Translations under genes and position numbers: made by a program
Part shown: positions 52,768 to 62,418 of the stretch, piece by piece
Layout of the letters: each line of letters opens with the position of its first letter
How positions within the stretch are numbered: position 1 is the first letter of the stretch
Notes under the pieces: model-generated
Told to the model about the DNA's origin: nothing
What the model saw: the letters and a program-made list of their open reading frames with translations, nothing else
Database searches by the model: none
From: Candidatus Delongbacteria bacterium
GTDB lineage: Bacteria; CAIWAD01
NCBI GenBank assembly: GCA_020634015.1
Contig: JACKCN010000004.1
Coordinates: 62,001 to 126,000, forward strand
DNA length: 64,000 bases
Direction of reading: 5' to 3'

Positions 52768-52949
52768 GACCGTCGCCGTGTGCAAGGGGGCATCGACCGT
52801 CTCGACCGCCATCTCGTCCACCATCTCGTCCGCGGTTTCGTCAGACGGCATGACGGTCGTGGTGGCGGTCGATGGGACCGTCACCTTGTGCAAGGCGGCA
52901 CCGACCGTTTCGACCGCCATCTCCTCCACCACCTCGCCCGCTTCCGTGA
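52768..52949. repeat. Diverged direct duplication, 108-bp period
   Basis: Segments 52768-52841 and 52876-52949 match with scattered substitutions, mostly consistent with drift. A minus-strand frame across them repeats EMAVETV and STV/STA patterns, but it has no recognisable start site or family, so I leave it as a repeat. Confidence 0.6.
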
Positions 52950-53055
52950 CACGCACACCGTCCGGCGCACAGCAGTTCCGAACGCGAATGAGTTTCGGTG
53001 CAACCGCTCGGGATCCCCGCCGTCGCGGGGATGACACTGATTGTGTCACTTCCGC

Positions 53056-53278
53056 AGCGGTGACGCCGGTGGCGGAACCATCGAGACGGAACGGTCGGGC
53101 AGGGAGCGTGGGTCGCCGCGCTTGGCCCGAAGGACCGCAGCGCGGGCCAAGTTAGCGCGGCGCGAGGCCTGCGAAGAGGGTCTTTCTTTGGCTCCACCTT
53201 GCTTTGGACCCGTCCAAAGAAAGGTGGAAAACGATGCGTCACGGGAGGCAATCCCGGGCCGAGGAAGGCATCACGAAA
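53056..53278 (-). repeat. Palindromic dispersed repeat, copy D (inverted)
   Basis: Same unit as B and C on the opposite strand: end block at 53056-53094, central hairpin arms 53194-53209 and 53212-53227 with one mismatch. With copy C it brackets about 650 bp as an inverted pair. Confidence 0.85.
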
Positions 53279-53517
53279 CCCGTCGTGAGACGGCACCTGA
53301 ATTGGCGCACAGCGACGCCGGCCGACGGGCGGCTGGAACGGGTATGGGGGTGCGATTGAGTTGCTTTGCCGTGTAACCCATCGGGGTTCCCGCCTGCGCG
53401 GGGATGACAGTGGAGGGGGGGATGACGGTTTTTTTGGAACGTGTGTGACCAGTCGCAAGCAACACGGGCCGAACTCCCGTGAAGGAATCCGGCCCGCAAT
53501 TGAGTGCTGACAGAAGA

Positions 53518-54681
53518 TCAGATGTAATACGATCGCAACGGGGGGAAGCCGTTGAACTCGATGGCGCTGTAGCTGGTGGTGTAGGCGCCCGTGGTCAGGA
53601 AGTAGAGGCGGTCGCCGATGGCCAGGTTGAGGGGCAGCTCGTACATCGAGTTCTCGTACATGATGTCGGCGCTGTCGCAGGTGGGACCGGCCAGCACGAC
53701 TTCCTCCTCCTCGCCGTGCTTCTCGCACCAGATCGGGTACTTGATGGATTCGTCGAGGGTCTCGATCAGGCCCGAGAACTTGCCCACGTCGGTGTAGACC
53801 CAGCGGTTCAGCGCGGTGCGTGACTTGCGCGAGATCAGCACGACCTCGCTGACCAGGATGCCCGCGTTGGAGATCAGCGAGCGACCCGGCTCGAGGATGA
53901 TGCGCGGGAAGTCGTCGCCGAAGTCTTCCTGGATGAAACGCGTGATTTCCTCGGCGTAGGTCGACAGATCATTGGTCTTGGAGATGTAGTTGGCCGGAAA
54001 GCCGCCTCCCAGATTGATCATCTTCAGTTCGATGCCGTCTTCTTCCTGCATGCGCTCGAAGATCACCTTGACCTTGCCGATGGCCGCGTCCCAGGCGCCG
54101 ATGTCGCGCTGCTGGCTGCCCACGTGGAACGACACACCGTAGGGCACCAGCCCCAGATCACGGGCCAGGATCAGCAGGTCCATCGCCATGTCGCTCTGGC
54201 AGCCGAACTTGCGTGAAAGGGGCCAGTCGGCGGTCTGGGTGCCTTCGGTGAGGATGCGCACATAGATCCGTGAGCCGGGTGCCGCGCGCGCGATGTTGCG
54301 CAGGTCGGCCTCGGAATCGGTGGCGTACATGCGCACGCCGTGCTCGTAGAAGTAGCGGATGTCGGCGCTCTTCTTGATGGTGTTGCCAAAGCTGATCCGG
54401 TCGGGCCCCACGTTCTGGGCCAGCACCTTGTCCAGTTCGTAGCGCGAGGCGATGTCGAAGGAGGAACCCTTGTCGCGCAGCAGGCGGATGATCTCGGGGG
54501 CGGGGTTGGCCTTGACGGCGTAGTACACATCCGCGTAGGGGAAGTTCTGCACCAGGTCATCGTAGGCCATGGTCACTCCGTCGAGGGAGATCACGACGAA
54601 GGGGGTTTCACGGGTGTCGGCGAAGGATTTCATGCGGGCGAACTGTTCAGAAGCGTAATACTCCTGAATGTCAGTGGGCAT
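53518..54681 (-). CDS. PLP-dependent decarboxylase, ornithine decarboxylase type (fold III)
   Basis: A 387-residue enzyme of the alanine racemase-fold decarboxylases. The PLP lysine is K57 in YYAVKANP; the phosphate loop is INLGGGFPA and EPGRSLI; the active-site motif is C335-D-S-A-D. CDSAD resembles the ornithine decarboxylase form (CDxxD) rather than the CESGD of diaminopimelate decarboxylase, so it likely makes putrescine from ornithine (lysine possible). The ATG at 54681 has AGGAG 9 nt upstream. It is divergent from the ferredoxin oxidoreductase operon and shares a 423-nt control region with it. Confidence 0.88.
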   Translation of the reverse strand: MPTDIQEYYASEQFARMKSFADTRETPFVVISLDGVTMAYDDLVQNFPYADVYYAVKANPAPEIIRLLRDKGSSFDIASRYELDKVLAQNVGPDRISFGNTIKKSADIRYFYEHGVRMYATDSEADLRNIARAAPGSRIYVRILTEGTQTADWPLSRKFGCQSDMAMDLLILARDLGLVPYGVSFHVGSQQRDIGAWDAAIGKVKVIFERMQEEDGIELKMINLGGGFPANYISKTNDLSTYAEEITRFIQEDFGDDFPRIILEPGRSLISNAGILVSEVVLISRKSRTALNRWVYTDVGKFSGLIETLDESIKYPIWCEKHGEEEEVVLAGPTCDSADIMYENSMYELPLNLAIGDRLYFLTTGAYTTSYSAIEFNGFPPLRSYYI

Positions 54682-55104
54682 CAGCGGGCTCTCCTGTGGT
54701 GGGGGCCGGGGACCGGCCATCGAAAGGGACGTTCGCCAGCGGCGCCACCCCCACCGGATCGGGGCCCATGCGCGGTCTGGCGGACCGCGAGGAGCTCTTG
54801 ACCGACGGCGACGATCCGGAAGCGCGGGGCGAAAATAGAAAAAATTCCAGCCCATCAAAGGCCCGGGCGGAAAAACTGCGACGAAGCGGACTTTTCCGCG
54901 TTCCGGGAGGGCAGACTGCGGAGACTGACGGAAAAATCCATCCGTTGGGCAGCCCTCATCCTGTCGGCGTCAGGCTCCGGTTTGATATCCGTCAACCCGC
55001 GGCGATCGCAGCTTTCGGAAGTTGATCGCGCAGGTTCCGCGATCCTGCCCGAGACCCGATGCCAAGCTTGCCGGGTCCCCGAATCGCGAAGGTCAGGAGA
55101 CGCA
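54682..55104. promoter_or_regulatory. Divergent control region, decarboxylase / oxidoreductase
   Basis: A gene-free 423 nt between divergent starts. It carries one clear FNR-like dyad (54982-54995) on the oxidoreductase side and an A-rich patch near 54835-54850. No confident promoter boxes or riboswitch fold seen. Confidence 0.5.
54982..54995. promoter_or_regulatory. FNR-like dyad upstream of the oxidoreductase operon
   Basis: TTGAT-ATCC-GTCAA, about 110 nt before the ferredoxin subunit start at 55105. Both half-sites are identical to those at 40957 and 62282, while the 4-nt spacer differs, as expected for a protein-binding dyad. Confidence 0.5.
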
Positions 55105-55392
55105 ATGAAAGTCCTCACGAATCCCACCATGGTGGTCAAGCCGGAGCTCTGCAAAGGATGCGGGCTCTGCATCGCGAACTGTCCCGTATCGGTCATCCAG
55201 TTCAGCAGCGCCTTCAACAGCAAGGGCTACCATTACGCGGCCTACGCGGGTGAGGGCTGCACCGGCTGCGGGATCTGCTTCTACGCCTGTCCCGAACCCG
55301 AGGCGATCATCGTCTGGAAGAAGGCCGCGGAAGTGGTCGATGATTTCCTGGCGGCAAATCACGCCGAACCCGGTGTCAAGGGAGGGTGCTGA
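55105..55392 (+). CDS. korD: 2-oxoacid:ferredoxin oxidoreductase, ferredoxin-like delta subunit
   Basis: A 95-residue protein with two 4Fe-4S motifs: C16, C19, C22, C26 and C52, C55, C58, C62. It passes electrons from the catalytic subunits to free ferredoxin. ATG at 55105 with AGGAG 5 nt upstream. The alpha subunit gene begins 1 nt after its stop codon. The gene name assumes a 2-oxoglutarate-type enzyme; substrate is not proven. Confidence 0.9.
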   Translation: MKVLTNPTMVVKPELCKGCGLCIANCPVSVIQFSSAFNSKGYHYAAYAGEGCTGCGICFYACPEPEAIIVWKKAAEVVDDFLAANHAEPGVKGGC

Positions 55393-55393
55393 C

Positions 55394-56458
55394 ATGGCCA
55401 AGCAACTGCTCAAGGGCAATGATGCCGTGATCCGCGCCGCAGCCCTGTCTGGCTGTCGGCTGTTCTTCGGCTATCCGATCACGCCCGCCAGCGAAATCAC
55501 CGAGAGCGCGGCCAAGTTCCTGCCCCGCATCGGTGGCACATTTCTCCAGGCCGAATCGGAAGTGGCCGCGATCAACATGGTCTACGGCGCGGCCGGCAGT
55601 GGCATCCGCGTGATGACCGCCAGCAGCAGCCCGGGCATCAGCCTGAAACTGGAAGGCATTTCCTATGCCGCCGGTGCCGAGCTGCCCATGGTGATCGTGG
55701 ATGTCAACCGCGGGGGCCCCGGCCTGGGCAACATCGCTCCCGAGCAGAGCGACTACAATCAGGTCTGCAAGGGCGGCGGACACGGCAATTACAAGACTCC
55801 CGTGCTGGCCCCCGCCAGCGTGCAGGACATGGCCGACCTGGTGGCGCTGGCCTTCGAACTGGCCGACCGCTACCGCACGCCGGTCTTCGTGCTGGCCGAT
55901 GGCGTGATTGGCCAGATGATGGAACCGGTCGAGTTTCCCAAGGCCCTGCTGGAAAACCCGCGCAAGGACTGGGCCCTCTACGGCGACAAGGAGAGCAAGC
56001 ACAACCTGATCTCCTCGATCCACCTCAACCCCGAAGACCTGGAAGCACACAACCTGCATCTCCAGGACAAATACGCCGAGATCGAACGCAACGAGACACG
56101 CTGGGAAGAGTATCTCTGCGAGGACGCCGAACACGTCTTCGTGGGGTACGGCATCGTCTCGCGCCTGCTGCGCAGTGTGGTGGACGATCTGCGCGCCCAG
56201 GGCATCCGGGCCGGCATGTTGCGCCCCATCACTCTGGTGCCCTTCCCCAGTGCGGCCCTCTTCCGCCTGGCAGGCACGGCCGAAGCCTTCACCGTCGTGG
56301 AAATGAACAATGGCCAGATGCTGCACGATGTGCGTCTGGCCGTGGAATGCAGCCGCCCCGTGTTGTCCTACACGCGCATGGGGGGCGTGGTGCCCACTCC
56401 CAGGGAGATCCTGGAAGACCACCTGCGCCGGATGGCGACCGCAGAAGGAGGGAAGTGA
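55394..56458 (+). CDS. korA: 2-oxoacid:ferredoxin oxidoreductase, alpha subunit
   Basis: A 354-residue subunit: LLKGNDAVIRAAALSGCRLFFGYPITPASEI at the N-terminus, QAESEVAAINMVYGAAGSGIRVMTASSSPG with the conserved glutamate, and a transketolase C-terminal-like domain. A short form without fused gamma domain, as in KorA/VorB enzymes. The likely substrates are 2-oxoglutarate or branched-chain 2-oxoacids. GGAGGG precedes the ATG at 55394. The next gene follows after 2 nt. Confidence 0.9.
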   Translation: MAKQLLKGNDAVIRAAALSGCRLFFGYPITPASEITESAAKFLPRIGGTFLQAESEVAAINMVYGAAGSGIRVMTASSSPGISLKLEGISYAAGAELPMVIVDVNRGGPGLGNIAPEQSDYNQVCKGGGHGNYKTPVLAPASVQDMADLVALAFELADRYRTPVFVLADGVIGQMMEPVEFPKALLENPRKDWALYGDKESKHNLISSIHLNPEDLEAHNLHLQDKYAEIERNETRWEEYLCEDAEHVFVGYGIVSRLLRSVVDDLRAQGIRAGMLRPITLVPFPSAALFRLAGTAEAFTVVEMNNGQMLHDVRLAVECSRPVLSYTRMGGVVPTPREILEDHLRRMATAEGGK

Positions 56459-56460
56459 GC

Positions 56461-57903
<1,443 letters not shown>

Positions 57904-57930
57904 TTCCCGCTTCCTCGGACCCATTGAGTC

Positions 57931-57966
57931 ACGGCCTTCGTTCCTGGAACGAAGGCCGTCTTGTTT
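57931..57966 (+). terminator. Terminator of the oxidoreductase operon
   Basis: Perfect 13-bp arms (57931-57943 and 57947-57959) with a 3-nt loop, followed by CTTGTTT. Confidence 0.9.
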
Positions 57967-57988
57967 GCTGCACGATGACTCACAGGAG

Positions 57989-58726
57989 TCAGCCCGGAAG
58001 CGCCCCGGGCTGCAGGCAGGGAATCAGCGCCGGGTCCAGGCCGCCCACCAGACTGGAGAAGCCCTCGGGCATGGACGCGGCAAAGGCAACATGTTCACCC
58101 GTGTGCGGATGGGGAAACTCCAGCCGCAGTGCGTGCAGCGCCAGACGCTCGTGGGGCGGGCCACCGTAACGACGATCGCCGCAGACCGGGTGCCCCGTGT
58201 CGGCCAGGTGCACGCGGATCTGGTGCTTGCGTCCGGTCAGCAGTTCCAGCTCCAGCAGGCTGTGGCCCGCGTGCTCGCGCAGCAGGCGCCAGCGTGTGCG
58301 ACTGGGCTTGCCCACCGCCGGGTTGCCCGTGCTGTAGACGTGATGGGCGGCGTTTTCGGCCAGCAGGGAATCGAACTCGCCCTCGCGGCCGCCCAGACTG
58401 CCCTGGATCACGGCCAGATAGTGCTTGCGCGCGCTGTCCCAGTGGGTCTGAAGCTGGTGCTTGGCGTCTTCGTTGCGGGCGAAGACCAGCAGACCGGATG
58501 TCTCGCGGTCGAGCCGGTGCACGATGAAGATCCGCTCGCGCGACTTGGGATTTCCCTTGCGCACCCAGTCGGAGAGCGCCCAGTAGAGCGTGCGCTGTTT
58601 TTCCTGCTCGGTGCCCATGGTCAGCAGGCCCGGGGGCTTCTCCACCACCAGCAGCGAGCGGTCCTGAAACAGCACACGCACTCCCCTGGGCAGAAAGCGC
58701 TGGCCCGCGATGCGCGAGTGTGTCAC
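57989..58726 (-). CDS. RluA-family RNA pseudouridine synthase
   Basis: A 245-residue cytoplasmic enzyme converting uridine to pseudouridine in RNA. The catalytic aspartate is D73 in HRLDRETSG; LLTGRKHQIRVHLADTGHPVCGDRRYGG is the conserved C-terminal motif. There is no S4 domain, so it is of the short RluA/TruC-like type; the target base cannot be told. The start is GTG at 58726, overlapping the previous gene's stop (GTGA). Confidence 0.9.
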   Translation of the reverse strand: MTHSRIAGQRFLPRGVRVLFQDRSLLVVEKPPGLLTMGTEQEKQRTLYWALSDWVRKGNPKSRERIFIVHRLDRETSGLLVFARNEDAKHQLQTHWDSARKHYLAVIQGSLGGREGEFDSLLAENAAHHVYSTGNPAVGKPSRTRWRLLREHAGHSLLELELLTGRKHQIRVHLADTGHPVCGDRRYGGPPHERLALHALRLEFPHPHTGEHVAFAASMPEGFSSLVGGLDPALIPCLQPGALPG

Positions 58727-59385
58727 GGATTGCCACCGAAGTAGAGGGTGGCTTTCAGGTAGGGCACGAAGAGCAGGTCGCCGGTATCGGCCAGCGGACG
58801 GATGCCGCCGAAGTCCACCGAAACCGTCTGCAAGCGGAAGCGGTAACCCAGATTGACCATGCCGTTGAAGCCGTCGTCCAGCATCGAGCTGCTGTTGTAA
58901 TACTCAAAAAGCAAACTGCCCTTCTCGCTCAGATCACCCCGGTAGCCCACCATGCCCACCCATTCGGTGTGGTTGTTGGAGTCGTTCAACCCCATCACGG
59001 CACAGGCCCCCACATGCAGGCTTTTCGAGGGCTCGCCAATACTGAAGACGTTGCCCAGAGTGAACATGCCGCCATCGGGTGTGTACGTGCCCCAGAGCGC
59101 ACCGTCCACCTTCTCGCCGTCCAGCCAGTTCTGCTTGACCCCCAGCGAGACCGTGTTGATGAATTCGCTCACGATGGGAAACATCGTGAACACCCCCACA
59201 TGGGTCCGTGGCGTCACGCCATAACTGTAATTGAGAAAGAACAGCTCGTAGTCGGTGAAGTAGGAACTGCCCTGGTCCATGGTCCAGGCGGTGGGCATGG
59301 TCAGCAGCTCATGGTCCCCCGGTTGCCAGGCCCTTGCGGGGGCCGCCAGGGTCAGGACGAGGAACAGCAGCGGAAGGGCTTTCAC
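58723..59385 (-). CDS. Small exported outer-membrane-like protein
   Basis: A 220-residue protein with a signal peptide (MKALPLLFLVLTLAAPARA) and about 8-10 predicted amphipathic strands ending in LKATLYFGG, resembling a small barrel. I do not recognise a family. GTG start at 59385 with AGGAG 5 nt upstream. Its stop overlaps the RluA gene by 4 nt, though a functional link between the two is not evident. Confidence 0.7.
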   Translation of the reverse strand: MKALPLLFLVLTLAAPARAWQPGDHELLTMPTAWTMDQGSSYFTDYELFFLNYSYGVTPRTHVGVFTMFPIVSEFINTVSLGVKQNWLDGEKVDGALWGTYTPDGGMFTLGNVFSIGEPSKSLHVGACAVMGLNDSNNHTEWVGMVGYRGDLSEKGSLLFEYYNSSSMLDDGFNGMVNLGYRFRLQTVSVDFGGIRPLADTGDLLFVPYLKATLYFGGNP

Positions 59386-59509
59386 GATGTCTCCTTTCGT
59401 GGGAGATCAAGGATGGAGGGCCGCGCGGCCCTGATTGAGTGGCAGAAGATAATTAGCACGATCGTTCGATCAAATGCCGATCTCAACCCGCGCGCCTTTC
59501 GCGCCACTG

Positions 59510-59545
59510 AGACAAATCGGCGTGGCCCGTCAGGACCACGCCGAT
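59510..59545 (-). terminator. Terminator of the beta-helix gene
   Basis: Ten-bp arms (59516-59525 and 59536-59545) around a 10-nt loop, followed on the minus strand by a short TTTG tract. It lies just past the stop codon at 59567. Confidence 0.75.
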
Positions 59546-59566
59546 GGATCCAGGCTGAGGTCGAAC

Positions 59567-61462
59567 TTACTTGAGCAGGACCAGCTTGACCGTGCCCGAG
59601 CCACCATTCCAGTCCAGACGGCAGAGGTAGACTCCGCTGGCCAGGCCGCTGGCGGCGAAGCGCACGCTGTGGCTGCCCGCTTCACGCTGGCCCTGCTCGA
59701 TCAGGGCGACACGCTGACCGGCCATGTTGTATACGGCCAGCTCAACCTCGGAGGCCCGCTTGAGGGTGTAGCGGATCAGGGTTTCCGGGTTGAAGGGATT
59801 GGGGGCCGCGCTCAGCTCGATGCTGGCGGGAAGTCCCCGGGGACTCACGCTGGTGCCACCTTCGCCCAGGGCGCCGATCAGTTCGTTGCAGGAATTGTTT
59901 TCCGGCTGGCAGGGGGAATTGTCGGCCAGCGACCAATCGCCGTTGGCGGGATCATTGAAGCCCGGATCCTGGCTGAAGTTGCCACTGGCACCCTCGAACT
60001 CGGCCAGGCAACCGGTCCAGGCCGGGCCCGTGCTGTTGAAGATGTCGCTGCATTCCACCGTGTTGTCGGTGAGGCCGTTGCAGTCGTAGACCATCTGGGC
60101 CGTGTTCTCGGCGATGATGCAGTTGGCCACCAGCAGGGCGTCGCCCGCGATCAGCTCACCCTCGTAGTGCAGGATCGAGTTGGTGGTGTCGGGCATCTCG
60201 GTGGTGGCGTTGTTGACGATGGTGCAGTTGTGCAGTTCCATGCGTCCCGAGTAGAAACCGATGATCGCGTTGTGCCCGCCCGTGTCCTCGCCCGTGGACT
60301 GATTGCCCGCGATCACGCAGTTGTGGAAGCGGGTCTCGAAGCCCACGTCGATGGCGCTCCAGTCGTATCCCACATTGCCCACGAAGTAGCTGTCATACAC
60401 ATGCAGACTGTCGGCGTTGCCGGCCAGGCCCGCGCCGTAGATCGCGCCGTTCTCCTCGAACGTGCAGTCGCGGATCACGGTCGGGGGTGCCGTGTTCAGA
60501 AACACGCCGCCGCCCCGGCCCGCGCTGTTGCCCGTGAAGGTGCAGCCTTCCAGGCTCATTTCGGCTTCAAAGCTGAAGATGCCGCCACCCAGCAGGCCGG
60601 TGATGTTGTTCTCGAACACACAATCCACCACGGTGATCGTGCTGGAGCTGTTGTTGGAAATGGCACCGCCGTAGCCGTCGTCGCCTTCTGGCAGGGTGAA
60701 CAGGGCGCTGTTGTCCACGAAGGTGCAGCCCTGGATCAGCACCGTGCTGGTGCTGCTGGTGCGCAAGGCCCCGCCACTGGCCGCCGTGCCTTCGGTGGTG
60801 TAGGCGTGATTGTCTTCGAAGTGGCACTCGGTGTAGACGGCGTCGGTGAAGTTGAAATTGTTGGACGCGCCCCCGCTGCGGTTGGCCGTATTGCGCAGAA
60901 AGCGGCACTGCTCGAAGACGGGCGAGGCGCCGTTGTGCCCCACTCCACCACCGAAATCCCCGTGGTTGTCGCGGAAATCACAACGCCGGAAGACCGGGGC
61001 ACTGGCGGATTCGCAGCGCACGGCTCCACCCGTGTCCGAGCACTCATTGAAACTGAAGGCGCAGTCTTCGAACAGCGGCGAGGAACCGGACTGGATCAGC
61101 AGTCCACCGCCATTGACCACTCCTCCGCCGTGGGTGATCTGGAACCCGCGCACGATGGTGGTGGTGTCCACGTCCGTGGCGCCCAGCCCTTCGAAGAGCA
61201 GCGGACGGAAGGTGTCCAGCCCATCGATGAATGTGTCGGAGGTATCACTCTGGGCAAAGAGCTTGATCGACTGGGTATCGGGCCAGGACAGCGGCTCGAA
61301 ATAGGTTCCGGGTGCCACACTGACCGTGTCCCCGTCCGCGCAGGCCCAGAGGGCCGACTGGATGGTGCTGAAACTGCCCGGCACCGTATGGGTGGTGGCA
61401 TGAAGCGAACCGACCAGCAGCAGCGCGGCCAGCAGCTGGAATGAAATGCGTCGCAGGTTCAT
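59567..61462 (-). CDS. Secreted right-handed beta-helix protein with FlgD-like sorting tail
   Basis: A 631-residue protein: signal peptide (about 1-23), then THTVPGSFSTIQSALWACADGDTVSVAPGTY, the standard opening of parallel beta-helix (pectate-lyase-like) proteins, then many coils of the type CxFxxNxAxxxGGG. A C-terminal sorting domain begins at about 545 (SAAPNPFNPETLIRYTL) and ends KLVLLK. Beta-helix proteins often bind or cleave polysaccharides, but no lyase catalytic motif is evident, so adhesion is equally possible. ATG at 61462 with GGAG 5 nt upstream. Confidence 0.85.
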   Translation of the reverse strand: MNLRRISFQLLAALLLVGSLHATTHTVPGSFSTIQSALWACADGDTVSVAPGTYFEPLSWPDTQSIKLFAQSDTSDTFIDGLDTFRPLLFEGLGATDVDTTTIVRGFQITHGGGVVNGGGLLIQSGSSPLFEDCAFSFNECSDTGGAVRCESASAPVFRRCDFRDNHGDFGGGVGHNGASPVFEQCRFLRNTANRSGGASNNFNFTDAVYTECHFEDNHAYTTEGTAASGGALRTSSTSTVLIQGCTFVDNSALFTLPEGDDGYGGAISNNSSSTITVVDCVFENNITGLLGGGIFSFEAEMSLEGCTFTGNSAGRGGGVFLNTAPPTVIRDCTFEENGAIYGAGLAGNADSLHVYDSYFVGNVGYDWSAIDVGFETRFHNCVIAGNQSTGEDTGGHNAIIGFYSGRMELHNCTIVNNATTEMPDTTNSILHYEGELIAGDALLVANCIIAENTAQMVYDCNGLTDNTVECSDIFNSTGPAWTGCLAEFEGASGNFSQDPGFNDPANGDWSLADNSPCQPENNSCNELIGALGEGGTSVSPRGLPASIELSAAPNPFNPETLIRYTLKRASEVELAVYNMAGQRVALIEQGQREAGSHSVRFAASGLASGVYLCRLDWNGGSGTVKLVLLK

Positions 61463-61577
61463 GAACTCTCCGTTTGCTGTTGGGAAGGATCGGGGACCGC
61501 GGTTTCCTGTCGGCCCCGGGCGCTCCAGTTCGGGTTGGTCGCTCAAAGTGGCGAACGCGCACGGGATATCCCCGCAG

Positions 61578-61613
61578 GAAAATGCCGGCTGGTGCCAGAC
61601 CGTCACCAGCGGG
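61578..61613 (-). terminator. Terminator-like hairpin after the phosphatase gene
   Basis: Ten-bp arms with one mismatch (61585-61594 and 61604-61613), followed on the minus strand by CATTTTCC. It separates the phosphatase gene from the downstream beta-helix gene. Confidence 0.6.
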
Positions 61614-61669
61614 AGCCTGCAGGGATCAATGGTGGTCCGAGGCAGCAACCAGGGGGGTGCGGTACATGA

Positions 61670-62209
61670 CTACAGGAAAAGAATGTGCACGTTCTTCAGA
61701 AACACCCGCTGCTCAAGTGTCTCAGGACAGTCGGCCGTCAGACCTGCTTCCCTGCGCCGCTGATCCAGCAGACTCTGGATCTCCTTTCCGGGGCAGGCCT
61801 TGAGGGCCACAAGGATCGAACCCGCCACGTATCCGCTGCGTCCGCAGCCTCCCATGCAATGCACGAACACTCTGGCGCTCTTGTTGGACAAGATGAACTG
61901 CACTCGGCGCACGGCAGGTATCAGATCCATGTTGTCGGGGATGTCATAGTCTTCGATCGGCAGCCGCCAGCGTTCCATCCCGGCCGGGAGTTCAGGAAAG
62001 GGCCAGGACAGCTCCTCCTTCTCACTGTTTAGGCTGAGGATGTGAGTGAATCCATGCTCGGCCAGACGCAGCAACCAGTGCGCCCCTCCTTCCGCTTCCC
62101 GGCAGGGGTGACTTCCTACCAGCAAGCGGCCGGGTTCGGCCCACCACCAGCCAAGAGGCGGAAATGAGGCTGGAGTGGCTTCGGGACTGGGCGACGAATT
62201 GCCGTTCAT
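61670..62209 (-). CDS. Dual-specificity / tyrosine protein phosphatase
   Basis: A 179-residue cysteine phosphatase. The catalytic loop is H117-C118-x5-R124 followed by SG (VHCMGGCGRSG), with a likely general acid at D87 or D89 in EDYDIPDN. The compact size and the YVAGSILVAL helix after the loop match atypical dual-specificity phosphatases. No signal peptide is seen, so it should act in the cytoplasm, on phosphoprotein or another phosphate ester. It is isolated, divergent from the final secreted protein gene. Confidence 0.85.
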   Translation of the reverse strand: MNGNSSPSPEATPASFPPLGWWWAEPGRLLVGSHPCREAEGGAHWLLRLAEHGFTHILSLNSEKEELSWPFPELPAGMERWRLPIEDYDIPDNMDLIPAVRRVQFILSNKSARVFVHCMGGCGRSGYVAGSILVALKACPGKEIQSLLDQRRREAGLTADCPETLEQRVFLKNVHILFL

Positions 62210-62281
62210 GTTCTGAGCGCTCCCGGGATGAGAAAATGGCGTGCGGAGCCGAAAATGTCATGGAAAGGTTATTTGATTGAT

Positions 62282-62295
62282 TTGATCTTGGTCAA
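62282..62295. promoter_or_regulatory. FNR-like dyad upstream of the last gene
   Basis: TTGAT-CTTG-GTCAA followed by ACAAT, inside an AT-rich patch 124 nt before the start codon at 62419. It shares half-sites and right flank with the site at 40957. Confidence 0.5.
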
Positions 62296-62418
62296 ACAAT
62301 AGGTTGACCCATGTCGATAACGACAGCTCAACCGCACCAATTACAAAGCCAGAAAACAAAAAGCCGCTTCCGCTGCGCAGCGGATTCGTGCCGTCTTGCA
62401 ACCCTGAAGGAGATCCGA

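Larger units (their letters stand above)
51583..53517. other. Non-coding repeat island 2
   Basis: About 1.9 kb with no credible gene between nuoN and the decarboxylase stop. It holds three copies (B, C, D) of the palindromic unit, three GTCAYCCCCGC-type hairpins, one diverged copy of the 170-bp element (from 52655), AGCCCGGATGCAG-like fragments near 51605 and 52010, and an internal duplication at 52768-52949. Open frames here are repeat-derived. Confidence 0.8.

Noticed and set aside
52223..53155. A 310-codon frame through repeat island 2
   Set aside because: Built from repeat units B-D in both orientations, with no ribosome site or family similarity.
53518..54681. Diaminopimelate decarboxylase
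   Set aside because: The active-site motif reads CDSAD rather than CESGD, and the length and layout fit ornithine decarboxylase better.
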